This document shows positions 19,301-26,623 of a stretch of DNA of 39,557 nt, in pieces. Both the position numbers and the translations under genes were made by a program. The number at the start of each line of letters is the position of its first letter. Positions within the stretch are counted from its first letter, which is position 1. The stretch comes from JAWLFY01 sp964462125 (GTDB taxonomy: Bacteria > Planctomycetota > Planctomycetia > Pirellulales > Pirellulaceae). The stretch spans positions 1 to 39,557 of the forward strand of contig CAYWXT010000013.1 of the NCBI GenBank assembly GCA_964462125.1, written 5' to 3'. The notes under the pieces were generated by a model. That model saw only the letters and a list, made by a program, of their open reading frames with translations, had not been told where the DNA came from and did not search any database.

Positions 19301-19620
19301 TGCTGTCGACCGCAGGCACCGCCGCTCGCTTGGAGGCCGAAGGGGTCGACGTCACCCGGGTGAAGAAGATTGCCGAGGGTCACCCCAACCTGATCGACCA
19401 CCTCAAGAACGGCGAGGTGCAATTGATCTTGAACACCCCCAGCGGCAAGGGGGCGCGAACCGACGAGGGGAAAATCCGTGCGGCGGCGGTGCAGTACGGC
19501 GTCCCGTGCATCACCACGATCGCGGCCGCCGAAGCGGCGCTGCGAGCCATGCGGGCGACCCGGGAATCGCCGATGGAGGTCGAATCACTGCAAAATCGGT
19601 ACGCTGAGGTCGAGGTTTGA
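16366..19620 (+). CDS. carB: Carbamoyl-phosphate synthase, large subunit
   Basis: The 1084 residues match the length and order of CarB (E. coli 1073). A first ATP-grasp carbamate-forming half opens with IKKILIIGSGPIVIGQACEF, an oligomerisation region lies at about 400-555, a second ATP-grasp half opens with KRVVILGGGPNRIGQGIEFD, and a C-terminal MGS-like allosteric domain runs from about 945. It makes carbamoyl phosphate from bicarbonate, ATP and glutamine-derived ammonia for arginine and pyrimidine synthesis, with the CarA glutaminase, which is not in this window. The start is a GTG at 16366 with GGGACAG six bases upstream. The gene stands alone between a transporter and a response regulator, without other arg or pyr genes. 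Confidence 0.99.
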   Translation: MPRRDDIKKILIIGSGPIVIGQACEFDYSGTQACKALREEGYEVVLVNSNPATIMTDPGTADATYIEPLTWQIVEKVIAKERPDALLPTLGGQTGLNVAMDLEAHGILKKYDVEMIGARADVISKAEERDQFKEAMEKIGLEVCVGRIVHSLEEARAALTDIGLPTVVRPSFTMGGSGSAIAYNRDDFDTLVRSGLDQSPVTEVLIEESIIGWKEYEMEVVRDMDDNVVIICSIENFDAMGVHTGDSITIAPAQTLSDKEYQRMRDASLAVIREIGVETGGSNIQFAIDPDFGRMIVIEMNPRVSRSSALASKATGFPIAKIAAKLAVGYRLWELPNDITKKTKACFEPSIDYVVTKIPRFAFEKFPEADATLTTQMKSVGETMAIGRTFKESLQKALRGLEVGAFGLGSDSRDVWGSDEQPDEDEIRAMLSTPGPDRIFYMRYAIKAGMTLQEIHSLTNIDPWFLDQMAQIIEQENRLREVGSLDALSQADLVQAKRCGFSDRQLATIYSTTEMKVRARRLELGVRPVFKSVDTCAAEFEAYTPYYYSTYESEDELPAKQDQKRVVILGGGPNRIGQGIEFDYCCCHASFALRELGYESVMINSNPETVSTDYDTSDVLFFEPLTIEDVLNICDAIQPDGVIAQFGGQTPLNLARGLKEAGVPIIGTSVETIEAAEDRDLFQKLIDELGLKQPPSGMAANLAEARREVQRIGFPALVRPSFVLGGRAMEICYDRAQFDRYVTAAFIAADGQPVLIDRFLEDATEVDVDAISDGEDCVVMGIMEHIEEAGVHSGDSACCIPSFSLPQPVLAEIRQATQKLAKRLDVVGLMNIQFAVKLEQGHPVVYVLEVNPRASRTVPFVAKATGVPVANLATKVMAGQTLAELGVTEEPIPRHVSIKESVLPFRKFAGVDIVLGPEMRSTGEVMGISDIFSLAFAKSQIAAGAVLPEEGNIFISLSPRHKDSAATLGKELRQLGFKLLSTAGTAARLEAEGVDVTRVKKIAEGHPNLIDHLKNGEVQLILNTPSGKGARTDEGKIRAAAVQYGVPCITTIAAAEAALRAMRATRESPMEVESLQNRYAEVEV

Positions 19621-19664
19621 GGTCAGGGTTGGAAGTCGAAGGTCGATAGTCGAGGCCTGGGGAA

Positions 19665-21131
19665 ATGAGTAGCGAAACCGCGGCGGTCAAACGGGAAGGG
19701 GAGTCGGCGGCGGAGCCGGTTCCGACCGTTCCCGAGCCAGGCAACTTTCGGATCCTGGTCGTCGATAACGAAGCCGCCCACGCGCGGGCGATGACCGAAA
19801 GTCTGGAAAAGGTTGGCTACCACTGCGAGGTTGCCACCAGCGGCCCAGAAGCGGCGAAGCTGGTCGACCGTGAGACCTACGACGTGATCGTGACCGACAT
19901 GGTCATGAACGAGGTCGACGGCATGAAACTGCTCAAGCTGACCCGTGAGCGGCTGCCCGACTGCGAGGTCGTCATGGTCACCGGGCACGCCACCATCCCG
20001 GTCGCCGTCGAGGCGATGCAGATCGGTGCTTTCAACTTTCTTGAAAAGCCGATCACCCCCAATAAGCTTCGCGCGATCGTCGGCAAAGCCGCCGAGAAGA
20101 TCGAGCTCAAACGGGAAAACAACGAACTCCTGCAGCGGCTCGACGAACGGTATGGCTTCGAAGGGATCATCTATACCAGTAAGAAAATGCAGACGGTGAT
20201 CGATCGGCTGCGGCGGATCGCCCCCACCGATGCCACCGTCCTGGTCACCGGCGAAAGCGGGACCGGCAAGGAGATGATCGCCCAGGCGATCCATCAAAAT
20301 AGCCCCCGCCGAAACAAGCGAATGGTCGCGCTCAACACCCGCGCCGTTTCGGAAAACCTGGTGGAAAGCGAACTCTTCGGGCACGTCAAAGGATCCTTCA
20401 CCGATGCCGTCTCCGACCGGGTCGGTGCCTTCCAGTACGCCAACGGCGGCACGCTGTTTTTGGACGAAGTCGGCGACATGCCGGTCAGCACCCAGATCAA
20501 GCTGCTGCGGGTGTTGGAAGAAAACCAGATCACGCGGGTCGGCGACAACAAACCGATCAACGTCAATGTCCGGTTGATCTCCGCAACCAATCGTCCGCTG
20601 GAGCGGATGGTCGAGGACGGCACCTTCCGGAATGACCTCTTTTTCCGCATCAAGGTGGTGACCGTCGAATTGCCGCCGCTCCGCGAGCGGCGCGATGACG
20701 TGATCCCCCTGATGGATCACTTCCGACGGCAATTTCTGCGGCGGCACGAAAAACCGAGCGCCCACTTCACCCCCGCCGTCACCAAACGCTTCTATGCCTA
20801 CGATTGGCCCGGCAATATCCGCCAACTGCGGAACTTTGTCGAAACCATGGTCGTGCTCGATACCGACGGAGAGCTCGACCTCGATGACCTCCCACCGGAA
20901 CTGGCCGACGATACCGACGAGTCGGCCGTCGAGCTGCCCATCGGTGCCGGAGAAGCATCGCACCTGATCGGACAGCCGCTCAGCAAAATCGAACGCTGGG
21001 CCATCGAGGAAACGCTTAAACTCACCGGCGACAACCGCGAGGAAGCCGCGAAGATCCTTGGAATCGGAGCCCGAACCTTGTACCGGCGCCTGGACCAGTA
21101 CAAGAAGGGGGAAGACATCGAATCGGAGTAG
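19665..21131 (+). CDS. NtrC-family response regulator with an atypical GAFTGA loop
   Basis: The 488 residues hold a receiver domain (about 28-140; phospho-acceptor Asp78 in IVTDMVM, Lys128 in FLEKPI), a coiled linker and an AAA+ sigma-54 activator domain. The latter has Walker A GESGTGKE at 196-203, Walker B GGTLFLDE at 261-268 and an arginine-rich FRNDLFFRIK. A Fis-type helix-turn-helix closes the protein (EEAAKILGIGARTLYRRL). The sigma-54-contact loop reads GSFTDA (243-248) instead of GAFTGA, and the usual NCAA before the Glu switch is replaced by LNTRA. No histidine kinase is adjacent. The gene is 44 bases after carB and 54 bases before a glycosyltransferase, on the same strand. Family assignment is firm; sigma-54 dependence is not. 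Confidence 0.95.
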   Translation: MSSETAAVKREGESAAEPVPTVPEPGNFRILVVDNEAAHARAMTESLEKVGYHCEVATSGPEAAKLVDRETYDVIVTDMVMNEVDGMKLLKLTRERLPDCEVVMVTGHATIPVAVEAMQIGAFNFLEKPITPNKLRAIVGKAAEKIELKRENNELLQRLDERYGFEGIIYTSKKMQTVIDRLRRIAPTDATVLVTGESGTGKEMIAQAIHQNSPRRNKRMVALNTRAVSENLVESELFGHVKGSFTDAVSDRVGAFQYANGGTLFLDEVGDMPVSTQIKLLRVLEENQITRVGDNKPINVNVRLISATNRPLERMVEDGTFRNDLFFRIKVVTVELPPLRERRDDVIPLMDHFRRQFLRRHEKPSAHFTPAVTKRFYAYDWPGNIRQLRNFVETMVVLDTDGELDLDDLPPELADDTDESAVELPIGAGEASHLIGQPLSKIERWAIEETLKLTGDNREEAAKILGIGARTLYRRLDQYKKGEDIESE

Positions 21132-21185
21132 TCAGGAGAACTCGTTGGATCGCGTCACTTTTTGCCCGCATGCTGGAAACAACCG

Positions 21186-22451
21186 ATGGGTGTAAGCCTC
21201 GGCTTTGTCGGAACCCGTTTTTCCGGCACCGACGGCGTTTCGCTGGAAAGTGCCAAGTGGGCAAGGGTCCTGTGGGATCACCGGCATGTCAGTCATTGGT
21301 ATTCCGGACTCAGCGATCGCGACGAGCAGACGTCGATGGTCGTCCCGCATGCCTACTTTGGCCATCCCGATATCGAGTGGATCAATCGCCGGGCCTTCGG
21401 CACCCGGACGCGGACCCCCGACGTGACCCAGCGGATCTATGCCCTGGCAGACTACCTGAAAGGCACGCTCTACGAGTTCACGCGGCGGTTCGACCTCGAT
21501 CTGTTGGTCATCGAGAACGCGCTTTGCATCCCGATGAACATCCCCCTCGGTGTGGCGATTACCCATTTCATCGCCGAGACCGGATTCCCCACCATCGCGC
21601 ACCATCACGACTTTTATTGGGAGCGGGACCGCTTCAGTGTCTCGGCGGTCACCGATCTGCTCTGGATGGCCTTCCCGCCGGCGCTGCCTCAGATCCAAAA
21701 CGTCACGATCAACTCCTTTGCGCAGGAAGACCTGGCCCACCGCCGAGGCGTTTCCTCGGTGTTGGTCCCCAACGTGCTCGATTTCGAGAACGAGCCCCCG
21801 GAGCCGGATGATTACGTGCAGAGTTTCCGCCGCGACGTGGGGCTTGATCAAGACGACATTCTGTTCCTGCAGCCGACCCGAATCGTTCCCCGCAAAGGGA
21901 TCGAGCACGCGATCGCGCTGGTCGCCGCCCTCAAAAACGATCGCTGCAAATTGGTGATCTCCCACGCCAGTGGAGACGAGGGGAACGAGTACCTTTCGGC
22001 CCTCCAGGACTTGGCTGAATCCAATGGGGTCGACCTGCGGTTGGTCGATGACCAGGTGGGCGACAAGCGGGGTGTGACCCTTGACGGCCGCAAAGTTTAC
22101 ACGCTGGCCGACGCCTATTCCCAAGCCGACTTCATCACCTATCCCAGCATCTACGAGGGGTTCGGCAACGCGCTGTTGGAAGCCTTCTATTACCGCAAAC
22201 CGATGCTGGTCAATCGGTACGCGATCTTCGTCGCCGACATTGAGCCGAAGGGAGCCAAGGTGATCACGATGGACGGCTACCTGACCCGCGATGTGGTCGG
22301 CAAGGTCGAGCGGATCATTCGCGATCGGAGTTACCGCAACGAAATGGTCGACTTTAACTACGAGATCGGCAAAGCGTTCTTCAGCTACAGCGTGCTGCGA
22401 CGAAAACTCAGGGCCCTGGTGACCAACTTCACCGGCCAAGAACACCTGTGA
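21186..22451 (+). CDS. GT4-family glycosyltransferase (GT-B fold)
   Basis: This 421-residue protein has the GT-B layout. The N-terminal half starts GVSLGFVGTRFSGTDGVSLE with a FPTIAHHHDFYWERDRF acceptor-side segment. The C-terminal nucleotide-sugar half has FLQPTRIVPRKGIEHAIALV and an E-x7-E motif in YEGFGNALLEAFYYRKPM. It transfers a sugar from an activated donor with retention. The N-terminal segment reminds me of mannosylglucosylglycerate-synthase-like enzymes, which would fit a planctomycete making glyceric-acid compatible solutes, but this is recall, not proof. The ATG at 21186 with GGAA seven bases upstream was preferred to a TTG at 21162. It ends 10 bases from the convergent epimerase gene. 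Confidence 0.9.
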   Translation: MGVSLGFVGTRFSGTDGVSLESAKWARVLWDHRHVSHWYSGLSDRDEQTSMVVPHAYFGHPDIEWINRRAFGTRTRTPDVTQRIYALADYLKGTLYEFTRRFDLDLLVIENALCIPMNIPLGVAITHFIAETGFPTIAHHHDFYWERDRFSVSAVTDLLWMAFPPALPQIQNVTINSFAQEDLAHRRGVSSVLVPNVLDFENEPPEPDDYVQSFRRDVGLDQDDILFLQPTRIVPRKGIEHAIALVAALKNDRCKLVISHASGDEGNEYLSALQDLAESNGVDLRLVDDQVGDKRGVTLDGRKVYTLADAYSQADFITYPSIYEGFGNALLEAFYYRKPMLVNRYAIFVADIEPKGAKVITMDGYLTRDVVGKVERIIRDRSYRNEMVDFNYEIGKAFFSYSVLRRKLRALVTNFTGQEHL

Positions 22452-22460
22452 ACGGTGCTT

Positions 22461-23477
22461 TCACCGCAGGCTCGCCCCGCTCCCCGGCGCCGCTGCAAGC
22501 CGAACCTCGCCCCGCTCGATCACCACGCCGCGGGCGGGATCGTCGCGGAGCAGCAGCGCGCCGTCCAGGTCGGCGTAGTTCAACAGCGGCAGCAGGTGGG
22601 CGGCACCACTGATCCCGATCGAACTCTCGACCATGCAGCCCACCATCGTCGCCATCCCCAACCGGCGCGCTCGCCGCAGCATTCGCAGCGCCGGGGTCAG
22701 ACCGCCACACTTGCACAGCTTGACATTGACGCCGTGGAACTTACCGTGGCAGCGATCGACGTCGTCTTCCTGCTGGCAGTTCTCGTCGGCGACGATCGGC
22801 AGTCGTGATCGCTCAAAGACGCGGCGATGGTCCTCCGGGGACGATTCCGGACGCAGCGGCTGCTCGATGAACTCCACATTCAACGGGGCCAACTCATGCG
22901 AGTTCGCAATCGCCTCCTCCGGCGACCAGCCACAGTTGGCGTCGACGCGAAAGGTCGCTGCGGTGTGACGGCGGAGTTCCTGCATGATTTCAAGATCGTG
23001 CGGCGTGCCGAGTTTCACCTTGTACACAGGCCAATCAGGACGCTCCGCGAGTTTTTCGACCATCTTGTCGATCGAGTCGATCCCGATGGTGTAGCTCGAC
23101 TCAGGCACCGCGTCCCAGGACAACCCCCAGGCCTGATACAGCGGCAACCCTTGGCGGCGGCTGTTGAGATCATGCAGCGCCATGTCCAGGGCCGATAGGG
23201 CAAACCAATCACCATCGATCCAGCGTCCCGCTTCCTCCCATGCATCCTCCGGCGGCTGCTGGGCGAGACCTTCCAGCTGTGGTTCGATGCGGCGCAGGGA
23301 GGCTTCGAGCGAGTCGAGACTGTGACCGTAGTATTCATTGGCAGTCACCTCGCCCCAGCCGGTGACCCCCGCATGATCCAGCTGCACAACCAGGCTGGGT
23401 TGGTCGGTGACAGTGCCGCGGGAGATGGTGAAGGGGTGGGCCAGGGGCAAACAGAGGCGGTGCAGCGTCATCTTCAT
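22461..23477 (-). CDS. Dipeptide epimerase-type enolase superfamily enzyme (DgcA/AEE-like)
   Basis: The 338 residues form an enolase-superfamily capping domain and barrel of the muconate-lactonising-enzyme subgroup. Catalytic features are all visible: K153-V-K155 at the end of strand 2, metal ligands D179 (VDANCGW), E205 (FIEQP) and D231 (ADENC), and the opposite lysines in NVKLCKCGG (253, 256). This pattern fits L-Ala-D/L-Glu epimerases and the related N-acetyl-D-glutamate racemase DgcA. It overlaps the upstream DUF1611 gene by four bases (ATGA), the typical DgcN-DgcA pairing. I infer either murein-peptide epimerisation or conversion of N-acetyl-D-Glu to the L form; the choice rests on context. 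Confidence 0.93.
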   Translation of the reverse strand: MKMTLHRLCLPLAHPFTISRGTVTDQPSLVVQLDHAGVTGWGEVTANEYYGHSLDSLEASLRRIEPQLEGLAQQPPEDAWEEAGRWIDGDWFALSALDMALHDLNSRRQGLPLYQAWGLSWDAVPESSYTIGIDSIDKMVEKLAERPDWPVYKVKLGTPHDLEIMQELRRHTAATFRVDANCGWSPEEAIANSHELAPLNVEFIEQPLRPESSPEDHRRVFERSRLPIVADENCQQEDDVDRCHGKFHGVNVKLCKCGGLTPALRMLRRARRLGMATMVGCMVESSIGISGAAHLLPLLNYADLDGALLLRDDPARGVVIERGEVRLAAAPGSGASLR

Positions 23478-24664
23478 GGAGTCATTCGACCTTGTTGCGT
23501 CACCAATTCTTTTTGCATCGCCAACGCGGCATCGGCCAATACCCCGGCGCCGTCGCGATAGACATCACAGGCCGGTAGCCCGAAGGTCGCCGCGGCACGC
23601 TGCACCTCCTCCGCCGCTGCCGACGGCGATAAGCTGCGGGTGTTGATCGCCACCCCGATGACCCGGCAAGGGTGACGCAGCCGGGCCACCGCCTCCAATG
23701 CCGCCATGATTGTCGCGTGTGGGGGAATCGCGACATTGTCGAGCCCCTTCACGAAGTCGCGGCCAGCCTCGTAGCAATAGACCAGACCGTTCGGAGCCGC
23801 CCCATGAAGCAAACCGAGCGTGACGGCGGAAAAGGCGGGATGCGAAAGACTCCCTTGGCCCTCGATCAGCAAAAACTCGTGCTGTTCGTGGTCGCGAACC
23901 AATTGCTCCACCGCGGCGTTGATGAAATCGGCGACGACGCAGTCGGCCGGAACCCCCTTGCCGCTGACCATGATACCCGTCTGGCCCGTGGCCAAGAACG
24001 CCGCGTCATGCCCCCGCCGGGCCAGCTCTCGCTGCAGCTCCAAAGCGACGACCATCTTGCCGATGGAGCAGTCGTGTCCGACGGTCTGGATGCGGACGCA
24101 CCCTGGGGGAAAGACGTGACCCTCCGCCGTCTCTTTGAATGTGTTGCGGCGGACATCGATCAGTTGGCGGCCATGCTCGCTGGCCATGCGGACCAACTCG
24201 GGGTCATCGGTCAGGAAATCGTGCATTCCCGCCACGACGTCCAAACCACGCTCGATCGCCTCTTTCAAGATCGGTCGCCACGTGACCGGGATCCGGCCCC
24301 CAGGCGGCGCGATCCCGGCGAATAAGGCGTCCGCACCCTCCACCTCCGACAATCGCCGGACCACGGGAACGTCTGCGTCCACTCCGAACAGCGCACGGAC
24401 ATCGGGCGCTTCGGCATGAGAATCAAGAACGGCCACGATGTCGGCCGTGCGGTAACGAAGCAGGCTCACCGCGGTCTTGGACAAGAACGGCGTGGAGAAC
24501 CCTTCGGTGATCAGCACGATCCGGCGATAATCCGCAAGCGACGGCTTCACCGATTCGTCCGAGCTCCAAGAGCGTGACGGCCTTTCATTGTCGCCCTGGC
24601 GTCCCGATTCGGGTCTGGGAACACCACCGGTGCCACCCGACTTTGGTGTCGCATCATCTATCAT
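23474..24664 (-). CDS. DUF1611 family protein (DgcN-like, putative D-glutamate N-acetyltransferase)
   Basis: About 396 residues. After a variable N-terminus, a Rossmann-like domain begins at RRIVLITEGFSTPFLSKTAV. A P-loop-like domain carries VGHDCSIGKMVVALEL and FLLIEGQGSLSHPAFSAVTL. This is the DUF1611 layout. Characterised members (DgcN) acetylate D-glutamate and work with a DgcA racemase, exactly the downstream partner here with a four-base overlap. The ATG at 24664 was chosen because it lies 35 bases after the ROK gene's stop; the frame is open further upstream to 24868 but would overlap the ROK coding sequence by 169 bases and encodes Arg/Pro-rich noise. The enzymatic role is inferred from family and pairing. 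Confidence 0.88.
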   Translation of the reverse strand: MIDDATPKSGGTGGVPRPESGRQGDNERPSRSWSSDESVKPSLADYRRIVLITEGFSTPFLSKTAVSLLRYRTADIVAVLDSHAEAPDVRALFGVDADVPVVRRLSEVEGADALFAGIAPPGGRIPVTWRPILKEAIERGLDVVAGMHDFLTDDPELVRMASEHGRQLIDVRRNTFKETAEGHVFPPGCVRIQTVGHDCSIGKMVVALELQRELARRGHDAAFLATGQTGIMVSGKGVPADCVVADFINAAVEQLVRDHEQHEFLLIEGQGSLSHPAFSAVTLGLLHGAAPNGLVYCYEAGRDFVKGLDNVAIPPHATIMAALEAVARLRHPCRVIGVAINTRSLSPSAAAEEVQRAAATFGLPACDVYRDGAGVLADAALAMQKELVTQQGRMTP

Positions 24665-24699
24665 CGCAGTTCGTCTCTGTCCCCAAGGTTGTCGTTCAA

Positions 24700-25749
24700 T
24701 CAGACGCCGCGGCCTGCAAAGGCCAACGCACCGATGACCGAGGCGTGGTCGCCGCAGACGGAAAATTCGACCGGGGGCGGATCGCGGAAACCGTCCAAGG
24801 CGCGTTGATGATACGCCTGCCGAGCCACCTCCAAATACCGCTCGCGAAGCGCCGGCTCCAGGTCGCAAACGCCACCGCCGACGACGAGCAAATCATAATC
24901 GCCAAGGTAGTTCAGACAGAGTAGGGCAACGCCGAGGGCAGCGGCCTGGTCATCGAACAACTCCAAAGCCAATGGGTCCGCGGTTGCGGCCAGCTCCCGC
25001 AGCCGTTTCGCTTTGTCCCTGATCGCTCCGGGGACCGCCTGCAAGGGATGCTCGCGCCACTGGGGCAGCGACAACCGGTAGCTGAGTTGGTGGGTGAGCG
25101 CGGTCAGCGAAATGGCCGATTCAACCGTACTGTACGCATTGCCGACTTTCAGTTGACGGTCGTGATCATAGCGGAAGACATCGTGCGGCAACATGATATG
25201 GCCAGCGTGCCCGGCCCGGCCTTGAGTGCCCCGGACCACTCGGCCGTCGCGGACCTCTCCCCCGCCCAATCCGGTCCCCACCGCAACCATGAACAGCGAG
25301 TCGAGATGCAGGTCCGCGTCTACCTCAATCCCGCTCCAGCTCAACAATCCCCGCCTCAATTCATACTCACCCAATGCCGCCGCTTGACCGTCACCGATGT
25401 ACCGTACGCGGACCTCAGGAAGCTCGGTCCGCAGTCTCCGCTGCAGCAGTTCGCGAATGTTGCAACCATCCCAGTCGGGCGAGGTCAAATTGGGCGATGC
25501 TTTCAAGACGCCGTCCAACGTCGCAGGCCCAGGTGTCGCGATCGCCGCTCCGATCACCTCCCGGAACTCCAACCCCTCGCGGAGTAATGCCGACTTGACC
25601 TCGCAAATGATCGCGTCGATGGTCGCCTCCGGGCCGACTTCCGAATGGGTAGGGAACTGATCCGAGACGCAAACGACCCGCTGGCGTGGGTCCCCGATCG
25701 CGATCGTCGAAGTCGTACCACCGATGTCAGCTCCGACGAACAGCGACAC
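24700..25749 (-). CDS. ROK family protein, sugar-kinase-like with altered active-site motifs
   Basis: The 349 residues have the actin-like ATPase fold. Phosphate 1 motif is VGADIGGTTSTIAIGD, and the catalytic-Asp region is YIGDGQAAALGEYE (Asp120). An adenosine-side VAVGTGLGGGEVRDG follows, with a C-terminal LLVVGGGVCDLEP. Two canonical ROK features are absent. The AGExGH sugar-binding motif reads AGHAGH (179-184), with His in place of Glu, and the zinc-binding CxCGxxGC segment after it is missing. It may phosphorylate an unusual sugar or be a non-kinase derivative. It is the first gene of the operon with the DUF1611 and epimerase genes, 35 bases upstream of the former, suggesting a shared cell-wall amino-sugar/D-amino-acid role. 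Confidence 0.9.
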   Translation of the reverse strand: MSLFVGADIGGTTSTIAIGDPRQRVVCVSDQFPTHSEVGPEATIDAIICEVKSALLREGLEFREVIGAAIATPGPATLDGVLKASPNLTSPDWDGCNIRELLQRRLRTELPEVRVRYIGDGQAAALGEYELRRGLLSWSGIEVDADLHLDSLFMVAVGTGLGGGEVRDGRVVRGTQGRAGHAGHIMLPHDVFRYDHDRQLKVGNAYSTVESAISLTALTHQLSYRLSLPQWREHPLQAVPGAIRDKAKRLRELAATADPLALELFDDQAAALGVALLCLNYLGDYDLLVVGGGVCDLEPALRERYLEVARQAYHQRALDGFRDPPPVEFSVCGDHASVIGALAFAGRGV

Positions 25750-26011
25750 GCGGATACCCCGTGGAGGATGCGAGAGTGGACGACCGGCACCGCGTCTCGG
25801 TCGTGTGTTCTCAAGTTAGGGGATGCACCGCTCGAAGCAAGCGGGGCGAGGGACGTTTTCCAAGTTTCGCCCCTCGTTGCCGCTGAACTCGGACAGGCTC
25901 TGACACCAACTTCCCCTTCAGTGTTAAGCTTGTCATCACCGAGGGCCAGCTTCGACGGTGCGTCGCCGTCAAGCGGCCTGCCATCGCCGCGTAATCAAGG
26001 AACTCAACCCC

Positions 26012-26488
26012 GTGACGCCCAACATCTATGATCGTAAAGTTGCTGACATCATGACGGCCGACGTGGTGACGTTGGTCGCAGGGGGGACGATCCACGAGGC
26101 GCTGGTGCTGATGGGCGAAAATCGCGTCTCGGCGATTCCCGTTGTCGATCGCGAGGGCCACTGTGTCGGCATCCTGTCGACGACCGACCTGGTCGACATG
26201 ACCCGCGATGTCGACGATGATCTTTATCAACTCGACCTCGTCGACCCAACTTCCCGCCGGTTCTTGCTCGATAAGCTGGCGCACAGCATGGGGAGTGAAA
26301 AGATTGACTCGTTCATGTCCGAGACGCTGACGACGGTTTTGCCCGACTCGACCCTGGCCAACGCGACCCGCAAGGTCTTGAAGGCCGGAGTGCACCACTT
26401 GCCGGTGGTTGACGATGATGGCCATCTCGTTGGGATCGTTTCGTCGCTCGATATTTTAGCCGAGTTCGCGGACGCCGCTCCAGACTGA
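26012..26488 (+). CDS. Two-CBS-domain protein
   Basis: About 158 residues consist almost wholly of a tandem CBS (Bateman) pair. CBS1 runs from VADIMTADVVTLVAGGTIHEAL to VGILSTTDLVDM, and CBS2 from IDSFMSETLTTVLPDSTLANA to LVGIVSSLDILAEF, each with the characteristic hydrophobic-P-V-V-D and G-I-V/L-S endings. Such modules bind adenosine ligands (AMP, ATP, SAM) and regulate partners. No effector domain is fused. The start is a GTG at 26012, with AAGGAAC about 12 bases upstream; a GTG at 25958 in the same frame would add 18 basic residues. It is divergent from the ROK operon across about 260 bases. Confidence 0.93.
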   Translation: MTPNIYDRKVADIMTADVVTLVAGGTIHEALVLMGENRVSAIPVVDREGHCVGILSTTDLVDMTRDVDDDLYQLDLVDPTSRRFLLDKLAHSMGSEKIDSFMSETLTTVLPDSTLANATRKVLKAGVHHLPVVDDDGHLVGIVSSLDILAEFADAAPD

Positions 26489-26553
26489 CGATTTCCCCAT
26501 TTCCGCCCGCTGCCCCTGTTTCGTCTTGACGCCGAGGCCACAAATGGCCGACT

Positions 26554-26576
26554 GTTCGGCAGCTCAACTGCCGAAC
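26554..26576. other. Perfect hairpin between the CBS and BBP7 genes
   Basis: GTTCGGCAG (26554-26562), a five-base loop CTCAA, then its exact complement CTGCCGAAC (26568-26576). No T-run follows on the plus strand (TTGAGAAAAAG follows), so it is a weak terminator candidate at best. It could also be a leader structure of the BBP7 gene 48 bases downstream. Confidence 0.6.
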
Positions 26577-26623
26577 TTGAGAAAAAGTCGGCAGCATTTC
26601 GAAACGTGAGGGAGATTTCACCC

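Noticed and set aside
17341..19422. 693-codon minus-strand frame within carB
   Set aside because: Antisense shadow of a highly conserved enzyme gene.
19606..19655. Repeated gaggtcga/aagtcga strings between carB and the response regulator
   Set aside because: Degenerate short copies spanning about 50 bases; too little to call a defined element, though similar strings may be dispersed in the genome.
24665..24868. N-terminal extension of the DUF1611 gene
   Set aside because: It would overlap the ROK gene by 169 bases and encodes an Arg-rich sequence with no family similarity.
25900..25930. Promoter before the CBS gene (CTGACA and TAAGCT)
   Set aside because: The spacing is 19 bases and the -10 match is weak.
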